Assembly (NCBI GenBank): GCA_009774375.1
Contig: VSNO01000062.1
Location: 1-23,762 of the forward strand
DNA: 23,762 nt
Source: Lachnospiraceae bacterium
GTDB lineage: Bacteria > Bacillota > Clostridia > Lachnospirales > Lachnospiraceae
Direction of reading: 5' to 3'
Both the position numbers and the translations under genes were made by a program. Positions 21,602 through 23,762 of this stretch are shown in pieces (the first letter of the stretch is position 1; each line of letters begins with the position of its first letter). A model generated the notes under the pieces. It had not been told where the DNA came from and searched no databases. It saw only the letters and a list, made by a program, of their open reading frames with translations.

Positions 21602-22389
21602 ATATACTTTACCGGACGATTCCCGGCAGACTGTTGTTAAAGCCGCTTACCAGTCCTGCTTTTTCCAAAATCGGAGGATTTCTGTTAAATACCAGACTAT
21701 CGGCATGTATGGTTGAACCTTTTGTGCGGAAATACAAAATCTGTATGGACGATTACGAAAAGCGGAAATACAATTCCTTTAATGATTTTTTCAGCAGGAA
21801 AATCCTTCCGGAGAAACGCCGGATTGCGCCGGATTGGGAAGCACTGATCAGTCCCTGCGACGGGAGACTGTCCTGTTATCCGATTGCGGAAAACAGTCAT
21901 TTTAAGGTAAAGCACGTGGTCTATACGCTGGAGAGCCTGTTAAAAAACAGGCGGCTGGCAGAGCGTTACCGGGGAGGTATCCTTTTGGTTTTTCGTCTGA
22001 CCGTGGACAATTATCACCATTTCTGCTACATTGCAGATGGGCGGAGGTCAAAGAATGTGCGGATACCGGGTGTTCTGCACACCGTTCGTCCGGTCGCTAC
22101 AGGGACGGTACCGGTTTATGCGGAAAATGCCAGGCAGTATTCCCTTCTTAAAACCGAAAATTTCGGCGTGGTTCTGATGATGGAGGTAGGGGCAATGCTG
22201 GTCGGCAGGATTGTAAACCTTCACGAGCCGGCAGAGGTCAGAAAGGGGCAGGAAAAAGGGTATTTTGAATTTGGCGGTTCCACGGTTATCTTGTGCTTTC
22301 AAAGGGGGATTCTCACCGTAAACGACAGGATTTGGTCGGATAGAATGTCAGGGAGGGAGACACCCGTGAGGATGGTGGATAGTATCTGA
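21595..22389 (+). CDS. psd: Phosphatidylserine decarboxylase proenzyme
   Basis: The 264-residue protein carries the hallmarks of Psd: SPCDGRL, DNYHHFCYIADG and the self-cleavage site FGGST (G228-S229-T230), where Ser229 would become the pyruvoyl group. The family usually reads LGST; here it is GGST, which is also known. Cleavage yields alpha and beta chains at the membrane, which convert phosphatidylserine to phosphatidylethanolamine. I chose the ATG at 21595 because GGGGAGG lies 7 nt upstream; the frame is open from a GTG two codons earlier. Its start overlaps the pssA stop. A strong hairpin terminator follows about 45 nt after the stop. Confidence 0.9.
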   Translation: MLNILYRTIPGRLLLKPLTSPAFSKIGGFLLNTRLSACMVEPFVRKYKICMDDYEKRKYNSFNDFFSRKILPEKRRIAPDWEALISPCDGRLSCYPIAENSHFKVKHVVYTLESLLKNRRLAERYRGGILLVFRLTVDNYHHFCYIADGRRSKNVRIPGVLHTVRPVATGTVPVYAENARQYSLLKTENFGVVLMMEVGAMLVGRIVNLHEPAEVRKGQEKGYFEFGGSTVILCFQRGILTVNDRIWSDRMSGRETPVRMVDSI

Positions 22390-22432
22390 ACAGGTCGTCC
22401 CTGCCAACCGCACAGGAGGGAAGAAAAAGCAT

Positions 22433-22463
22433 AAAGGACTGCCGTTTTCACGGCAGTCCTTTT
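22433..22463 (+). terminator. Bidirectional intrinsic terminator between psd and the VOC-DUF3795 gene
   Basis: AAAGGACTGCCG (22433-22444) pairs perfectly with CGGCAGTCCTTT (22451-22462) around a 6-nt loop. T residues follow on the plus strand and the minus strand runs into a T-rich tract. The minus-strand gene's stop codon lies in the loop. Confidence 0.8.
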
Positions 22464-23194
22464 AAGGTCTGCATTCTTGCAGCGATATTCTGTTCAAATT
22501 CCTCGTCAGAGTATTTGGGATCTCTCGTGTTCCGCCAGATGCTGCACGGTGCTTCTTTGCACTCACCGCAGTTTTTCAGATGTTTTTCGCCAATGGTGCA
22601 TCTGTAGATGGCGCAGCCTTCGGGAGCGTGAAAGACTTTGCCCTCGCAGGCGTTGCATCCGCTGCACATCGTTCCATAACAGCCGCAGGTGCTGCAGTCT
22701 GTACCGCAGACGCTGATGTTGGACGTCTGGTATTTCCTGTACCATTCCTGAACAATGTCCAGCGGGTGCTGTGTCAGCTGTGCGGTCTCCTCGACGCTTT
22801 TTCCCTGTCGGAACTGCCCGCATGCCACGCAGTACATGCTCTCTGAGACCTCGATCAGATGTCCGTCGGGATCAAAGATGCGGATCCCGCGCTGCAGCCA
22901 CGGAAAAGTTTTCGCCTCATGCAGTCGCTCCACGTCGGGATACTGATCCAGGAGTGCGATGAATCCATCAAAGTCCTCTGTCTCAAAATAGAGTTCCATG
23001 GTATTTGAATGAAACATCATCGTGTCCGCCGGAAATCCGGCGATCTCATCAAAATGTTCCTGCAAAGCCAGCCCGCAGGCCAGCGTCTTGTTCCAGCCAA
23101 GATCGAGTGTCACTTCCTGCTGAAACAGATCTTTGTAAAACCGCAGTGAGCGTTCCATATCTCTTACAGCGATCAGGGTAGTACAGTTCTTCAT
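22448..23194 (-). CDS. VOC (glyoxalase-fold) protein fused to a cysteine-rich DUF3795 domain
   Basis: Residues 1-125 form a VOC domain (LIAVRDMERSLRFYKDLF, MELYFETEDFDGF, GIRIFDPDGHLIEVSE). A short helical tail (SVEETAQLTQHPLDIVQEWY) follows, like the HTH-like tails of some Clostridia VOC proteins. Residues from about 160 carry many cysteines: CGTDCSTCGCYGTMCSGCNA, CAIYRCTIGEKHLKNCGECK and PCSIWRNTRDPKYSDEEF, matching DUF3795, probably a metal-binding module. These two families are usually separate genes of about 140 and 100 residues. VOC members include lyases, dioxygenases and resistance proteins; the substrate is unknown. The start has GAGGAGGAG. The frame is intact across the join. Confidence 0.8.
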   Translation of the reverse strand: MKNCTTLIAVRDMERSLRFYKDLFQQEVTLDLGWNKTLACGLALQEHFDEIAGFPADTMMFHSNTMELYFETEDFDGFIALLDQYPDVERLHEAKTFPWLQRGIRIFDPDGHLIEVSESMYCVACGQFRQGKSVEETAQLTQHPLDIVQEWYRKYQTSNISVCGTDCSTCGCYGTMCSGCNACEGKVFHAPEGCAIYRCTIGEKHLKNCGECKEAPCSIWRNTRDPKYSDEEFEQNIAARMQTLKGLP

Positions 23195-23254
23195 ATCTCT
23201 CTCCTCCTCGTTTTGTGAATGTCAGATTATTTTCGTTCATATTCTCTATATATT

Positions 23255-23762
23255 TTACCTGGATACGGGAGGATTGTATTGTACATTTCCGACATTCTGC
23301 ATCGCGAGTTTTCTGGCGTCCGATATGCTCATGGAATGATATTTCCTGAAATCATGGCATAAATGTGCCTGGTCCGAATATCCGTACTGATATGATGCAT
23401 CTGCGATATTAAAATAGTTATGGGATAAAAGCCCGTTCCACAGATACTGATACCGGACCATCGCTGCCAGACTCTTTGGCGATACGCCGATGTGTTCCAG
23501 GTACAGTCGCTCCAATTGACGGCTGCTGATCACGACTTCCCGCTGCAGGTCCGTCATTGACAGATTCCCTTTTGTTTCCAGCATTTTGGCTATCGACTGG
23601 AAGATGACCGGATTTTGATATCGCTCCTGAAAATGATGCAGCAGGATCTCTTCCGCGACCGGTATGAACTGGGTGATCGTCGTGACATCAAACAGCCGCT
23701 TTTCGATCTCTCTTTTGATCCTGGGGAAATGATGGTCCACATCAAAGTAGGTATTCTTTGTA
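23255..23762 (-). CDS. AraC-family transcriptional regulator, N-terminus beyond the window
   Basis: The C-terminal 100 residues are an AraC-type double helix-turn-helix: LSMTDLQREVVISSRQLERL then GVSPKSLAAMVRYQYLWNGL, and IADASYQYGYSDQAHLCHDF then RKYHSMSISDARK. The frame stays open to the window edge past the GTG at 23740 (TYFDVDHHFPRI), so the gene is partial and its ligand-binding domain lies to the right. AraC regulators usually activate nearby operons. It is transcribed toward the VOC-DUF3795 gene, which starts 60 nt downstream and may be its target. The C-terminus is complete. Confidence 0.85.
   Translation of the reverse strand, partial: TKNTYFDVDHHFPRIKREIEKRLFDVTTITQFIPVAEEILLHHFQERYQNPVIFQSIAKMLETKGNLSMTDLQREVVISSRQLERLYLEHIGVSPKSLAAMVRYQYLWNGLLSHNYFNIADASYQYGYSDQAHLCHDFRKYHSMSISDARKLAMQNVGNVQYNPPVSR

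Overview
The window looks like chromosome from an anaerobic Firmicute, most likely Lachnospiraceae or a related Clostridia. I infer this from strong AGGAGG-type ribosome binding sites, mid-range GC, a two-subunit oxygen-sensitive [4Fe-4S] fumarate hydratase, tandem bacteriohemerythrin, CPBP proteases, and Lachnospiraceae-style FHA/PP2C/Ser-Thr kinase genes. No rRNA, tRNA or CRISPR array was seen.

Layout. Positions 1-207 hold structured non-coding DNA: three adjacent stem-loops that could be a transposon end. On the minus strand follow a GNAT acetyltransferase, a broken purC, a 3' gene remnant and a truncated XRE regulator (208-1782). On the plus strand an ABC exporter and a CPBP membrane protease form an operon (2081-5043). 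Next is a plus-strand phosphosignalling island (5200-11719): a 42-aa small ORF, a zinc-ribbon/FHA protein, a membrane PP2C phosphatase, a second PP2C cut by an in-frame amber codon, a trypsin-like lipoprotein protease, a Ser/Thr kinase running out of the protease gene in another frame, and a second kinase whose core is deleted and joined to an extracellular repeat domain. Convergent to it is a minus-strand block (11809-19407): an unknown 373-aa protein, double-domain bacteriohemerythrin, a GT-C-like polytopic membrane protein, fumarate hydratase beta and alpha, a YbaK deacylase, and a split AAA ATPase/PD-(D/E)XK protein. A non-coding stretch (19408-19863) holds a 127-bp MITE-like element and a gene remnant. 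A plus-strand operon follows: PAS-CPBP fusion, pssA and psd for phosphatidylethanolamine synthesis (19864-22389). The window ends with a minus-strand VOC-DUF3795 fusion and a partial AraC regulator.

How the genes fit. The FHA, PP2C, protease and kinase genes are co-directional and read as one module for phosphorylation-dependent signalling across the membrane, with kinase and phosphatase opposing each other and FHA reading phosphothreonine. Nearly every enzyme of the module is damaged, so it may no longer work as a whole. The same damage, an internal segment missing with loss of frame, recurs in purC and in the ATPase/nuclease gene. The most striking property of the window is therefore repeated gene breakage next to intact metabolic operons. 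Whether this is real decay or an assembly effect cannot be settled from sequence alone.
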